Counted from the stretch's first letter, positions 26,344 through 32,473 are shown. The stretch is DNA of 33,224 nucleotides from Fidelibacterota bacterium (GCA_030748955.1 JASMKZ010000013.1:1-33224); one strand, 5' to 3'. The notes: generated by a model from the letters alone, not told the origin. A program made the numbers and translations.

Positions 26344-26456
26344 GATTGGACGGAACAAGTTATAAAGAAGACAATGAAAAGTCTCTAACTTGATTTTCGA
26401 CCGTCCAAATCTGTTCTGTCAGCATACTTTGAGGAGTAGTTTACCCTACAGAACGT
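26304..26456 (-). ncRNA. Candidate structured RNA with terminator
   Basis: Read on the minus strand, three hairpins follow each other. First, GTTCTGT (26454-26448) pairs with ACAGAAC (26419-26413), with an inner TACT/AGTA. Second, TTGGACGG (26408-26401) pairs with CCGTCCAA (26353-26346) and contains a nested CAAGTTA/TAACTTG. Third, ACACAAGCCGA (26343-26333) pairs with TCGGCTTGTGT (26318-26308) and is followed by TTTT, a terminator shape. About 150 bases of nested pairing in a gene-free gap, ending in a terminator, suggest a small RNA or a leader RNA of motA. I recognise no known family (not tmRNA, 6S or SRP by eye). Confidence 0.5.
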
Positions 26457-26547
26457 TAAAATGTACAAAGATTACAATATAAGTGCATATAGGTAAAAGT
26501 CTGATTTATATTGTAGGATTCTTCTTACAAGAAAACTCCATTGGCTA

Positions 26548-26632
26548 TGATTAGATATGTAAACTTAATATGGTTTGCCAATAAATAAAAAAGCCCCACA
26601 AATGCAGGGCTGAAAGTTTGTTTAGGGAGAGC
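26548..26632 (-). repeat. Repeat B copy 2
   Basis: The core at 26548-26611 is near identical to the other copies, with terminator bases AGCCCT/GGGGCT and TTTTTT on the minus strand (26586-26611). The upstream half reads AGCTCTCCCTAAACAAACTT. This copy ends the 101-residue lipoprotein gene. Unlike all other copies it is not followed by a Shine-Dalgarno and start codon but by the gene-free stretch with the candidate RNA. Confidence 0.85.
26586..26611 (-). terminator. Terminator within repeat B copy 2
   Basis: A five-pair stem plus one G-T pair (AGCCCT/GGGGCT) with an eight-base loop is followed by six T on the minus strand. It lies about 20 bases after the stop of the lipoprotein gene. Confidence 0.65.
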
Positions 26633-26937
26633 TATTTGTGATAGTGACATTGGTACACAACTTCTACTTGAATAACACTACACATTTTATCAAGACAAGT
26701 TTCTACTCCTTCACCAAATATTTCAGCTTCTTTATACCCCCAGTTTTGACATTTTTCTATTGCTGTTTTTAAAGCATCATCCCATTGAATATCAAGATTA
26801 GACAATATACCATCATATGTATAAGACATAGCAATAGTTGCACTTGCTTGATCTCCAGCTATTGGTGATAAAAATATAATTTGAGGTTTTCTCCAACACC
26901 CAACAACAAGTAATAATATAATTAGTCTGCGATTCAT
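26632..26937 (-). CDS. Small YecR-like lipoprotein
   Basis: A 101-residue exported protein. MNRRLIILLLVVGC is a compact lipoprotein signal peptide with Cys14 as the acylated residue. The mature part has four further Cys (about 63, 80, 85, 97) around CQNWGYKEAEIFG and ends VVYQCHYHK. The CxxWGYxxA...C...YQC pattern recalls the YecR-like lipoproteins, a flagellar-regulon family in E. coli, but I am not certain. Proximity to motA-motB would fit that reading. Its first codons lie within repeat A copy 2, and it is the only place where that repeat is an intact coding start. No Shine-Dalgarno is visible; it starts 13 bases after the stop of the 47-residue gene and may depend on coupling. Confidence 0.55.
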   Translation of the reverse strand: MNRRLIILLLVVGCWRKPQIIFLSPIAGDQASATIAMSYTYDGILSNLDIQWDDALKTAIEKCQNWGYKEAEIFGEGVETCLDKMCSVIQVEVVYQCHYHK

Positions 26938-26952
26938 AGGGGGTTAGTTGTT
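26895..26952 (-). repeat. Repeat A copy 2 (intact lipoprotein start)
   Basis: On the minus strand: AACAACTAACCCCCTATGAA, TCGCAGACTAATTATATTAT, TACTTGTTGTTGGGTGTT. This is the longest copy together with those at 30783 and 32828. Here the frame from the ATG is open and gives the lipoprotein signal peptide of the 101-residue gene. Confidence 0.8.
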
Positions 26953-27094
26953 ATTCGGATTCCATGGCATCTTTATAGCCTCTTTTAAAATCATCAGACA
27001 ACCATTTCCAAATGAATAGAGATAGGGATACTATAAAAGTTACAGCGACTATAATCATTGATAATACTGCTCCACCAAAAATTATTTCTTCCAT
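26951..27094 (-). CDS. 47-residue single-helix membrane protein
   Basis: A short frame, ATG at 27094 to TAA at 26951, encoding 47 residues. It begins MEEIIFGGAVLSMIIVAV, has one hydrophobic helix (about 6-30) and a charged tail WKWLSDDFKRGYKDAMESE. Repeat B copy 3 supplies AAGGA at seven to eight bases before the ATG, and repeat A follows the stop, exactly as for the longer genes of the array. Function unknown; the shape resembles small membrane-protein regulators. Its position between the two repeats is the main evidence that it is real. Confidence 0.6.
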   Translation of the reverse strand: MEEIIFGGAVLSMIIVAVTFIVSLSLFIWKWLSDDFKRGYKDAMESE

Positions 27095-27101
27095 TTTGAT
27101 T

Positions 27102-27140
27102 CCTTGATTAGATATGTAAACTTAATATGGGTTGCCGATA
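27102..27140 (-). repeat. Repeat B copy 3, lacking the terminator half
   Basis: Only the leader half is present: TATCGGCAACCCATATTAAG and TTTACATATCTAATCAAGGA on the minus strand. The terminator half is missing, and the stop codon of the 154-residue gene lies four bases away, so that gene probably reads through into the 47-residue gene. Confidence 0.8.
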
Positions 27141-27143
27141 ATA

Positions 27144-27608
27144 TTACTCACCTATAGGTGGTGGATTTGACAATAAATCTTTTGTTTCATCTTTAAAAAG
27201 CGTCCAAAGTCCATAGATACCAATCATAGTGCCAATAGGAATACTAAGAAGAGATAAACATGATAATATTATTCCAAAAACCCAGCTCCATGCTTTCTTT
27301 GTTATTAGTCCATATCCACAAATAAAACCTGGTGCTGCAAAAATGAATAAAACTGTACCAATTGATTGACCTATAATAGATGTAATTCTTATTGCAGTTG
27401 AATCTCCACTTATTTCTCCTGCCATAGGCAGAAATTGGTTAATAGCAACTCCACCAATTACCATCAATATACTAAAAGTAAGAAATAATGTACCCAAAAT
27501 ATTAATATGTTTCGTCATATCATTAGGGTCTCTCTGTTTTTTTCCACAATGCTTACATATGATTGCCTCAGTTTGAATTTCTTCTGCACAATAGTTACAT
27601 ATTTTCAT
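27144..27608 (-). CDS. Zinc-ribbon membrane protein, unknown function
   Basis: A 154-residue protein. The N-terminal 25 residues form a zinc ribbon (CNYCAEEIQ...CKHCGKKQ, Cys at 4, 7, 19 and 22), a type often found at the front of small bacterial membrane proteins. Three or four hydrophobic helices follow (about 35-57, 75-100, 103-140), with an Asn/Pro-rich end, LLSNPPPIGE. AAAGGATG upstream lies at the end of repeat A copy 3. No catalytic residues are visible and the role is unknown. The zinc ribbon would face the cytoplasm. Confidence 0.65.
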   Translation of the reverse strand: MKICNYCAEEIQTEAIICKHCGKKQRDPNDMTKHINILGTLFLTFSILMVIGGVAINQFLPMAGEISGDSTAIRITSIIGQSIGTVLFIFAAPGFICGYGLITKKAWSWVFGIILSCLSLLSIPIGTMIGIYGLWTLFKDETKDLLSNPPPIGE

Positions 27609-27627
27609 TATAACATCCTTTATTTTA

Positions 27628-27670
27628 TTAGCCTGTAAATCATAACAGTTTTTTATAAGGGGTTAGTTAG
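27628..27670 (-). repeat. Repeat A copy 3, interrupted
   Basis: On the minus strand the copy begins at the lipoprotein stop as GCTAACTAACCCCTTATAAA and, after about a dozen extra bases, continues TTATGATTTACAGGCTAATA. The ATG opens a seven-codon frame (MIYRLIK, TAA) that ends in the AAAGGA of the next gene, as in copy 1. Confidence 0.65.
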
Positions 27671-28106
27671 CATCTTTATCTGATGAACATTCTTCCATGT
27701 AAATTTTTATATTCATATCACCCAATGAGATTCTATAGAATACTTTCAGGAAGTATTGGCTACATTGATGCATGCAATCACACCATTCATCTGAAGATAT
27801 TGTGGATGCTACACATTCTTTTTTACAATCTTTAATTATGTTCTCTGTTTTTAGAGTAGCTGAACCTGAACTTATATTGCCATCTAAAATATTCATTTCT
27901 ATCTCAGGTTTTTTCACATCAGGAACTTCTGGCATAACTCCTTCTGCTGGTTCTATTGTCTCTTCTGTACTCTCTTTAGGCTCAGAGGGTTCAGTATTCT
28001 CTTCTGTATTCTCTTTAGGCTCAGAGGGCTCTGTATTGTCAATGGCTTTAGCTGCACACCCTATAAAAAAACTTCCAACCGTAAATAATAATATTAATTT
28101 CTTCAT
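27663..28106 (-). CDS. Lipoprotein with Glu/Pro repeats and twin CX3C
   Basis: A 147-residue protein I do not recognise. The signal peptide MKKLILLFTVGSFFIGC ends at lipobox Cys17. A 13-residue unit, NTEPSEPKENTEE, is then repeated (the DNA period is 39 bases, 27961-28038), followed by a third partial TIEPAEG; this is probably an extended acidic spacer. The C-terminal globular part carries CKKEC (94-98), CDCMHQC (109-115) and Cys140, so two CX3C pairs that could form disulfides. It ends SSDKDAN, and the last AN codons and stop lie in repeat A. Repeat B copy 4 provides its leader. Confidence 0.6.
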   Translation of the reverse strand: MKKLILLFTVGSFFIGCAAKAIDNTEPSEPKENTEENTEPSEPKESTEETIEPAEGVMPEVPDVKKPEIEMNILDGNISSGSATLKTENIIKDCKKECVASTISSDEWCDCMHQCSQYFLKVFYRISLGDMNIKIYMEECSSDKDAN

Positions 28107-28112
28107 TTTAGT

Positions 28113-28180
28113 CCCTGATTAGATATGTAAACTTAATATGGTTAGCCGATAAATAAAAAAGTTCTACAAATGCAGGGCTT
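28113..28180 (-). repeat. Repeat B copy 4
   Basis: On the minus strand: AGCCCTGCATTTGTAGAACT, TTTTTATTTATCGGCTAACC, ATATTAAGTTTACATATCTA, ATCAGGG. The leader half is intact but the 3' arm of the terminator stem has changed (AGAACT for AGGGCT), so termination after the symporter gene should be weak. The Shine-Dalgarno is AGGGA here. Confidence 0.8.
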
Positions 28181-28211
28181 TACTTGAAATTTTCCTACTC
28201 TTCTACAATTG
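28179..28211. repeat. Direct repeat, left copy, flanking transporter pair
   Basis: TTTACTTGAAATTTTCCTAC followed by TCTTCTACAATTG. It includes the stop codon of the symporter gene. About 28 of 33 bases match the copy at 29909-29941. Confidence 0.7.
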
Positions 28212-29690
28212 TGATGCTAATTTTATGCTACTTCTCAATTTCTTCCTATCAATAGTAAAAATAGCTAAACAATTGAATATCAATCCCCATAAACCAGCAT
28301 GGATACCAAATGGTTTTATTGGTATAGGAAAACCTATCCAGTTGCCAATCATAATACTTAAGGAAATAAAAGTGCCTATATAAATCCCTATTAGAATAGA
28401 TTTAGAACTTATAGATTTAATGTGCACGCCTAAAAATATAGCAGGTGCAATTTGACATAATAATTCAAGTTTTATCTGAAATAGTTGCCAAATCGTTTGA
28501 GGTAGATTTATTGCCATAACAACTGCAATTAGCATAATTATCCAAGATATGGACTTACCAAATAGAAGAAGTATTTTTTGAGATGAGTCAGGTTTTATTT
28601 TACGAAATAAATCTTGTGTTACAGTTGATGAAATAGCCAATAATGCAGAATCTACTGTTGACATAATTGCTGCTATGGCAGCTGCAAGGAACATTACTAT
28701 TAACCAAGAAATATTTGGTATTTGTTCTGCAAGATCAACTAACAGTAATATTGATATTTGTTCACTATTATTCCTATCTAAACCCTCTATTTGTGAAGCA
28801 CCTACTATGCCAACTATCACCATAAATAAGGTCGTTACGAAAGGCATAAATACCATGAGCTGCAATGATTTCCGCAGCGTTGATGAATCTTTTGCAGAAT
28901 AGATCCTTTGGATTGCATGAGGATAAACAGAAACTCCAACAGATACTACAAGAATTGTACTTAACCATAGACGTTTAGCGCTCCAGTCAGGTGGAGTCCA
29001 AAAATCAGGACGATATATCTGCAATTGAGAAGAAATTGCATTCAAACCCCCATATTGTTTATAAATTATATAAAATATAACTATAACACCAAATAATAAC
29101 AATATTCCTTGTAACATATCAGTCCAAGCAACACTTCTCATTCCACCTAAAGTTTCATAAATCACCATAATTAATGATAAAATAATTATAGCATTAACAA
29201 AACTTACTTGACCTGCCGTTGCACCTTCAATAATAAATCCGATTGCTTTTAAATTAGTAAGAATATAATTTCCTAAGGCAATAATGGAAATTATACTTAT
29301 GGTGATTGTTAAATGAATAGATTTAAAACGATGATATATAAAATCACCTAATGTTATAAAACTATGCTTTCTAGATAAATCATGTAGCTTAGGTGCATAT
29401 ATAAAGTATAAGCCTATAATTGCACACATGAAAGTAACTGTAACCAATGCTGTAAAACCTTGTCTGTATGCTCTACCTGAGAAACCAATCATAGTGTTAC
29501 CACTATATTGGGTTGCATAAAGAGTCAAAAATAATACAACCCCACCCATACCTCTTCCCGCTAAATAAAAATCTCCTAGACTATCTTCTTTCTTTGAATA
29601 GTAACCTAGAAAACCAACACCAATAAGAGAAAATAAATACAAAAATAAAAATATTATTCCTCCATGATTTAATAAAGGAGCTGTATCCAT
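28203..29690 (-). CDS. Sodium:solute symporter family (SSF) protein
   Basis: A 495-residue transporter with about 13 hydrophobic helices. Family marks are DFYLAGRGMGG near helix 2, the QYSGNTMIGFSGRAYRQGF segment, ETLGGMRSVAWTDMLQGILL, and AAAIAAIMSTVDSALLAISS, whose serines form the sodium site in SSF structures. Substrates range from pantothenate and proline to sugars and short acids; I cannot choose among them. A 70-residue membrane protein lies one base upstream, an arrangement seen for PanF-like carriers with a small companion. The pair is bracketed by 33-base direct repeats and sits inside the repeat-rich array. Confidence 0.9.
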   Translation of the reverse strand: MDTAPLLNHGGIIFLFLYLFSLIGVGFLGYYSKKEDSLGDFYLAGRGMGGVVLFLTLYATQYSGNTMIGFSGRAYRQGFTALVTVTFMCAIIGLYFIYAPKLHDLSRKHSFITLGDFIYHRFKSIHLTITISIISIIALGNYILTNLKAIGFIIEGATAGQVSFVNAIIILSLIMVIYETLGGMRSVAWTDMLQGILLLFGVIVIFYIIYKQYGGLNAISSQLQIYRPDFWTPPDWSAKRLWLSTILVVSVGVSVYPHAIQRIYSAKDSSTLRKSLQLMVFMPFVTTLFMVIVGIVGASQIEGLDRNNSEQISILLLVDLAEQIPNISWLIVMFLAAAIAAIMSTVDSALLAISSTVTQDLFRKIKPDSSQKILLLFGKSISWIIMLIAVVMAINLPQTIWQLFQIKLELLCQIAPAIFLGVHIKSISSKSILIGIYIGTFISLSIMIGNWIGFPIPIKPFGIHAGLWGLIFNCLAIFTIDRKKLRSSIKLASQL

Positions 29691-29691
29691 A

Positions 29692-29904
29692 TTATTTTTT
29701 TAGAGTTTTTTCAGATGCAGATATTGACCAATATCTATGTAAGAAATAAAAAATACTTATTGCATAAATTAAAGTTGAGAACAAGGCATACAATGCCCAA
29801 TGGGGGAAACCGCCAGTTGATTCCATTTTAGTATTAATAAAAAACCATGGAACAGTCATTAAAAGCAAAAAAGAATTTAGCCCATATAATTTAATACGTG
29901 ACAT
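29692..29904 (-). CDS. Small membrane companion of the symporter
   Basis: A 70-residue protein with two hydrophobic helices (about 8-24 and 35-56) and a basic C-terminus. The GGFPHWALYALFSTLIYAI segment resembles the small DUF997/YhdT or DUF3311 proteins that often precede sodium:solute symporter genes; I cannot tell which. Its stop is one base from the symporter ATG (TAATATG), so translation is almost surely coupled. The start is an ATG at 29904, directly behind one of the 33-base direct repeats. Confidence 0.7.
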   Translation of the reverse strand: MSRIKLYGLNSFLLLMTVPWFFINTKMESTGGFPHWALYALFSTLIYAISIFYFLHRYWSISASEKTLKK

Positions 29905-29908
29905 GAAG

Positions 29909-29941
29909 TTTACTTAAATTTTCCCCACTCTTCTACCATTG
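29909..29941. repeat. Direct repeat, right copy, flanking transporter pair
   Basis: TTTACTTAAATTTTCCCCAC followed by TCTTCTACCATTG, partner of 28179-28211. On the minus strand it lies four bases before the start of the 70-residue gene and forms the end of a 19-codon frame (MFNKIINYKAMVEEWGKFK) that I do not call as a gene. Confidence 0.7.
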
Positions 29942-29974
29942 CTTTATAATTAATAATTTTATTAAACATAATCT

Positions 29975-29996
29975 ATTCTTTCATAGGGGCTTACTC
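29975..29996 (-). repeat. Degenerate repeat A copy (zinc ribbon / transporter junction)
   Basis: On the minus strand GAGTAAGCCCCTATGAAAGA keeps only the CCCCTATG core of repeat A. I list it because it stands where a repeat A copy would be expected. Confidence 0.35.
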
Positions 29997-30008
29997 AAAG
30001 GTATTGGA

Positions 30009-30221
30009 TTATGTTGTAAAGAAATCAAATACATTTGCAAGTCCTGACGCAGGTTGGCCTTTATAAAATTCTGTATAAGAACACTTGCTACAGGAAACAG
30101 AACTATACTTTTTATTCTGAATATTGAATATCTTCGTCCAAAAACTCCCTGTTACTCTCATCTCTCCTACTTCATACTCTTTCTGACTACATTTTGGACA
30201 TGACCAATTATCGTGTTGCAT
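30009..30221 (-). CDS. DUF2082-like zinc-ribbon protein
   Basis: A 70-residue protein with a zinc ribbon: WSCPKCSQKEYEVGEMRVTG, then IFNIQNKKYSSVSCSKCSYTEFY. The four Cys (9, 12, 44, 47) and the SYTEFYKG ending match the small zinc-ribbon family DUF2082, often annotated as a nucleic-acid-binding protein without direct evidence. The stop lies in the AT-rich space before the transporter pair. Repeat B copy 5 gives AAAGGAG ahead of the ATG at 30221. No membrane segment is present, so it is cytoplasmic. Confidence 0.75.
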   Translation of the reverse strand: MQHDNWSCPKCSQKEYEVGEMRVTGSFWTKIFNIQNKKYSSVSCSKCSYTEFYKGQPASGLANVFDFFTT

Positions 30222-30231
30222 CTTTATTTCT

Positions 30232-30330
30232 CCTTTATTAGATATGCAAACTTAATATTGTTAGCTGATAAATCAAAAAGTCTTACAAATGCAGGGATGT
30301 GAGGCTAATGTTTACTCAGGAAGTACTGTT
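30232..30330 (-). repeat. Repeat B copy 5
   Basis: The extended copy on the minus strand runs AGTACTTCCTGAGTAAACAT, TAGCCTCACATCCCTGCATT, TGTAAGACTTTTTGATTTAT, CAGCTAACAATATTAAGTTT, GCATATCTAATAAAGG. It is the most diverged copy. The terminator stem is largely lost (CCCTGCATTTGTAAGAC), while the leader and Shine-Dalgarno remain. Confidence 0.75.
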
Positions 30331-30338
30331 AGATTTGT

Positions 30339-30767
30339 TTAATCAATATTGAGCATTTTATACCAAAAGAATGCTAGTAATAAAAAGCTGAAGATAAGAA
30401 AAATGAAGGGTATATTAATATTAAATGCATAGGGAGTTACACTAATAATAGTAAATATTATCCATTTATAAAATAGTAACTTTACAATTGAGCTACTTTC
30501 TATTTTCTCAGCTCTATATTCCAATAATAATAAAATTGATTGAACAATAAAAGTAATTGTTATACCTATTAGTATATAATGTAATAATTTAAAAATATCT
30601 AATAGATTATTAATTCCTAAAAAAGGTTTAACAACTTTAATTGGAATAATATTAAAAGAATTTGGGATTAAACTGATTATTAGGATTAATAGAAGCAGAA
30701 AACTTATCCCCATATCAAAATAAATAGTAAACTCTAGATTATTAAATTTATTTTTAAGACTCTTCAT
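30339..30767 (-). CDS. Four-helix membrane protein, unknown function
   Basis: I choose the ATG at 30767, giving 142 residues beginning MKSLKNKFNNLEF. A TTG further out at 30794 lies in the decayed repeat A lipoprotein start and has no ribosome binding site. There are four hydrophobic helices (about 17-36, 57-83, 93-112, 117-135) with short loops and no zinc or catalytic motif. No family recognised. It is very AT-rich even for this array. The gene is preceded by repeat A and followed by repeat B copy 5. Confidence 0.6.
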   Translation of the reverse strand: MKSLKNKFNNLEFTIYFDMGISFLLLLILIISLIPNSFNIIPIKVVKPFLGINNLLDIFKLLHYILIGITITFIVQSILLLLEYRAEKIESSSIVKLLFYKWIIFTIISVTPYAFNINIPFIFLIFSFLLLAFFWYKMLNID

Positions 30768-30782
30768 ATTCAATAGTTTCTT

Positions 30783-30841
30783 CACACCCAACAATAAGTA
30801 ATAATATAATTTAGTCTGCGAATCATAGGGGTTTAGTTATT
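30783..30841 (-). repeat. Repeat A copy 4 with frameshifted lipoprotein start
   Basis: On the minus strand: AATAACTAAACCCCTATGAT, TCGCAGACTAAATTATATTA, TTACTTATTGTTGGGTGTG. Compared with the intact copy at 26895-26952 there is one extra A after CTAA. Removing it would restore MIRRLIILLLIVGC, a lipoprotein signal peptide followed by EETIEYEES and a stop. So this copy is a decayed gene start. Confidence 0.75.
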
Positions 30842-30944
30842 AATCTCTATTAGCCTTTTTCAGTTTGTTCTCTGCTCTCTTTTCTTTTGCTGTTTTAGTA
30901 GTTGCTTTTTTAGTTGCTATTTTTGGATCTCTACCTTTGCCCAT
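30840..30944 (-). CDS. 34-residue lysine-rich basic peptide
   Basis: A short frame, ATG at 30944 to TAA at 30840. It begins MGKGRDPKIATKKATTKTAK and ends KLKKANRD. It is about one-third Lys or Arg, rich in Ala and Thr, with no hydrophobic stretch. Such composition suits a nucleic-acid- or ribosome-associated peptide, but nothing proves this. AAGGAG from repeat B copy 6 stands seven bases before the ATG, and repeat A follows the stop. Coding is supported by that placement and by the open frame only. Confidence 0.5.
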   Translation of the reverse strand: MGKGRDPKIATKKATTKTAKEKRAENKLKKANRD

Positions 30945-30952
30945 TATTATCT

Positions 30953-31019
30953 CCTTGATTAGATATACAAACTTAATATGGTTTGCCAATAAATAAAAAA
31001 GCACCACAAATGCAGAGCT
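30953..31019 (-). repeat. Repeat B copy 6
   Basis: On the minus strand: TAGCTCTGCATTTGTGGTGC, TTTTTTATTTATTGGCAAAC, CATATTAAGTTTGTATATCT, AATCAAGG. The leader half is well kept; the terminator stem has a mismatched centre. It comes about 27 bases after the esterase stop. Confidence 0.8.
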
Positions 31020-31045
31020 ATGAAAAAAGAATTGGAGAGGTGGGT

Positions 31046-32287
31046 TTAGTTAGTAAGAATGATGTTAACTAATGCAACTACATCAAGAATATTAATTTCG
31101 CCATCATTATTTATATCTGCACCATCAAGTTCAACAGCTGCAGGACTAAGTATATGATTAACTAAAATAATCACATCAAGTATATCTATACTATCATCAT
31201 AGTTCAAATCGCCAATTATTGAATCAATAAATTTAGTAAAGAAATTCCAAATTTCTTGACTAGAATAGTTTGGCCAATCATGGCCTCCATTAACTACTTC
31301 ATAAAGCCATACTTCATTATTATTAGAACAATTAAAATATCGATGATGAATTGTATTCATACCTAATAATAAATTATTTTCACTATTTACACATTCATTT
31401 TGTCCAATCCAAAATTCTATTACTTCATTCATTCCTGGATATGGTCCCCAATAGGTATCGTTTAGGTCTCCATCCCACAATGTTACATTATCATTTGTTC
31501 CATGTATTTCTAATACTGGTATTTGTTCAGTAGAACAATCAGTCCAAGATTCCCCAAACATTGTACCAGCAACTGGAGCAATAGCTCCAAATTTATCTCC
31601 TGCAAAACAAGCCAACATATAAGACATCTCAGCACCATTTGACATGCCAGATGCAAATGTATTATCGGAACTTAAATCGTATTCATTTTGAAGGTGCACT
31701 GCTAATGTACTTAGAAAGCCTACATCATCCACGGTTTGATTTTGATGGAAATTATAGCCAACATTCCAAAATCTATCACCATTCTGATCAATTGTACCAT
31801 CTGGATAACAAACAGCAAAACCATTCTCATCAGCAACAGATTGCATCCCTGAATAGTTATACATTCCAATTGCTGAACCTGTAAATCCATGCATTAAAAA
31901 TATTAGCGGTGCATTTGGAGGTATTGATTCAGGAATATATAAAATATATTGACGCATATCTCCTTCATACATGAATGTAAATTCTTGCGGTAGATAGCTA
32001 CAGTATCCATTAGAATCTGTATATATATCGCCACAATCGCCACAATCGAAACTATATTCCGCACATTGAAAATCATAACCCCATTCTCCATCATCACACC
32101 AACCATCGCCAACCCATGCATCTGTAATACCATCACCGTTATAATCTTCACAATATTCATTGTATACATAACAATCAAAACCAAATCCAGGTTCATTATT
32201 ACAAAAATATTGCCCATTACAGTCAAACATAAGCATATTTTCATCACAATCTTGTCCCCAACTGAGACTTAATAGCGATAACAGCAA
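31046..32287 (-). CDS. Secreted PHB-depolymerase/feruloyl-esterase-like hydrolase with dockerin-like tail
   Basis: A 413-residue exported alpha/beta hydrolase. A hydrophobic N-terminus is followed by a Cys/Asp-rich head (about 14-96). In it, GDGWCDDGEWGYDFQCAEYS and FDCGDC resemble a Lin-12/Notch-type calcium-binding repeat. The catalytic domain (about 100-355) has the FLMHGFTGS oxyanion strand, nucleophile Ser216 in GMSNG, Asp266 in HGTND, and His336 in GGHDWP, matching the LpqC/feruloyl esterase/PHB depolymerase family. Two dockerin-like calcium repeats end the protein (GDLNYDDSIDILDVIILVNH, DINNDGEINILDVVALVNII). The TTG at 32287 gives a signal peptide lacking basic residues. A start at ATT 32308, four bases after AGGAGG, would give MRNIYILLLLSLLSLSWGQ, a better signal peptide, so the true start may be there. 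Confidence 0.82.
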   Translation of the reverse strand: MLLSLLSLSWGQDCDENMLMFDCNGQYFCNNEPGFGFDCYVYNEYCEDYNGDGITDAWVGDGWCDDGEWGYDFQCAEYSFDCGDCGDIYTDSNGYCSYLPQEFTFMYEGDMRQYILYIPESIPPNAPLIFLMHGFTGSAIGMYNYSGMQSVADENGFAVCYPDGTIDQNGDRFWNVGYNFHQNQTVDDVGFLSTLAVHLQNEYDLSSDNTFASGMSNGAEMSYMLACFAGDKFGAIAPVAGTMFGESWTDCSTEQIPVLEIHGTNDNVTLWDGDLNDTYWGPYPGMNEVIEFWIGQNECVNSENNLLLGMNTIHHRYFNCSNNNEVWLYEVVNGGHDWPNYSSQEIWNFFTKFIDSIIGDLNYDDSIDILDVIILVNHILSPAAVELDGADINNDGEINILDVVALVNIILTN

Positions 32288-32473
32288 TAATATGTAGATA
32301 TTTCTAATACTTCCTCCTAAATGTATATATCAATTAAAATTTACAGCACTTTACCTGATGCATCCAAATGGCTCTATCACATAAAATTTTCCAAAAAATA
32401 TTTGAGAATGGGTGTAAGACTTTTGTTATGTTGGTACACCCCGTTGAAAGTTTCCCTATGGGTTTAAATCAAG

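Larger units (their letters stand above)
26106..26631. other. 526-base gene-free stretch upstream of motA
   Basis: This region holds no credible coding frame. From right to left on the minus strand it contains repeat B copy 2 (26548-26632), an AT-rich stretch that may be a promoter (about 26455-26547), a run of hairpins (26304-26454, listed separately as a candidate RNA), a GGGTAT/ATACCC palindrome at 26285-26300, and about 180 bases of AT-rich leader before motA. The leader includes the palindrome-like ACTATAAGTTATATAGTTAT at about 26139-26158. Confidence 0.6.

Noticed and set aside
27772-28122. 116-codon plus-strand frame over the repeat-bearing lipoprotein gene
   Set aside because: It merely mirrors the Glu/Pro repeat codons as Ser/Val/Gly repeats, while the minus frame has a signal peptide, lipobox and repeat B leader.
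29942-29974. 19-codon frame (MFNKIINYKAMVEEWGKFK) ahead of the symporter partner gene
   Set aside because: It has no Shine-Dalgarno and its end consists of the 33-base direct repeat. It may be a gene remnant or leader, but coding cannot be supported.
30768-30794. Start of the four-helix membrane protein at a TTG at 30794
   Set aside because: That segment is the frameshifted tail of repeat A and has no ribosome binding site; the ATG at 30767 is simpler, although it too has only weak signals.
31046-31105. Type IX secretion sorting domain on the esterase
   Set aside because: The protein ends directly after the second dockerin-like repeat, with no C-terminal beta-sandwich or typical KxxG-type tail.
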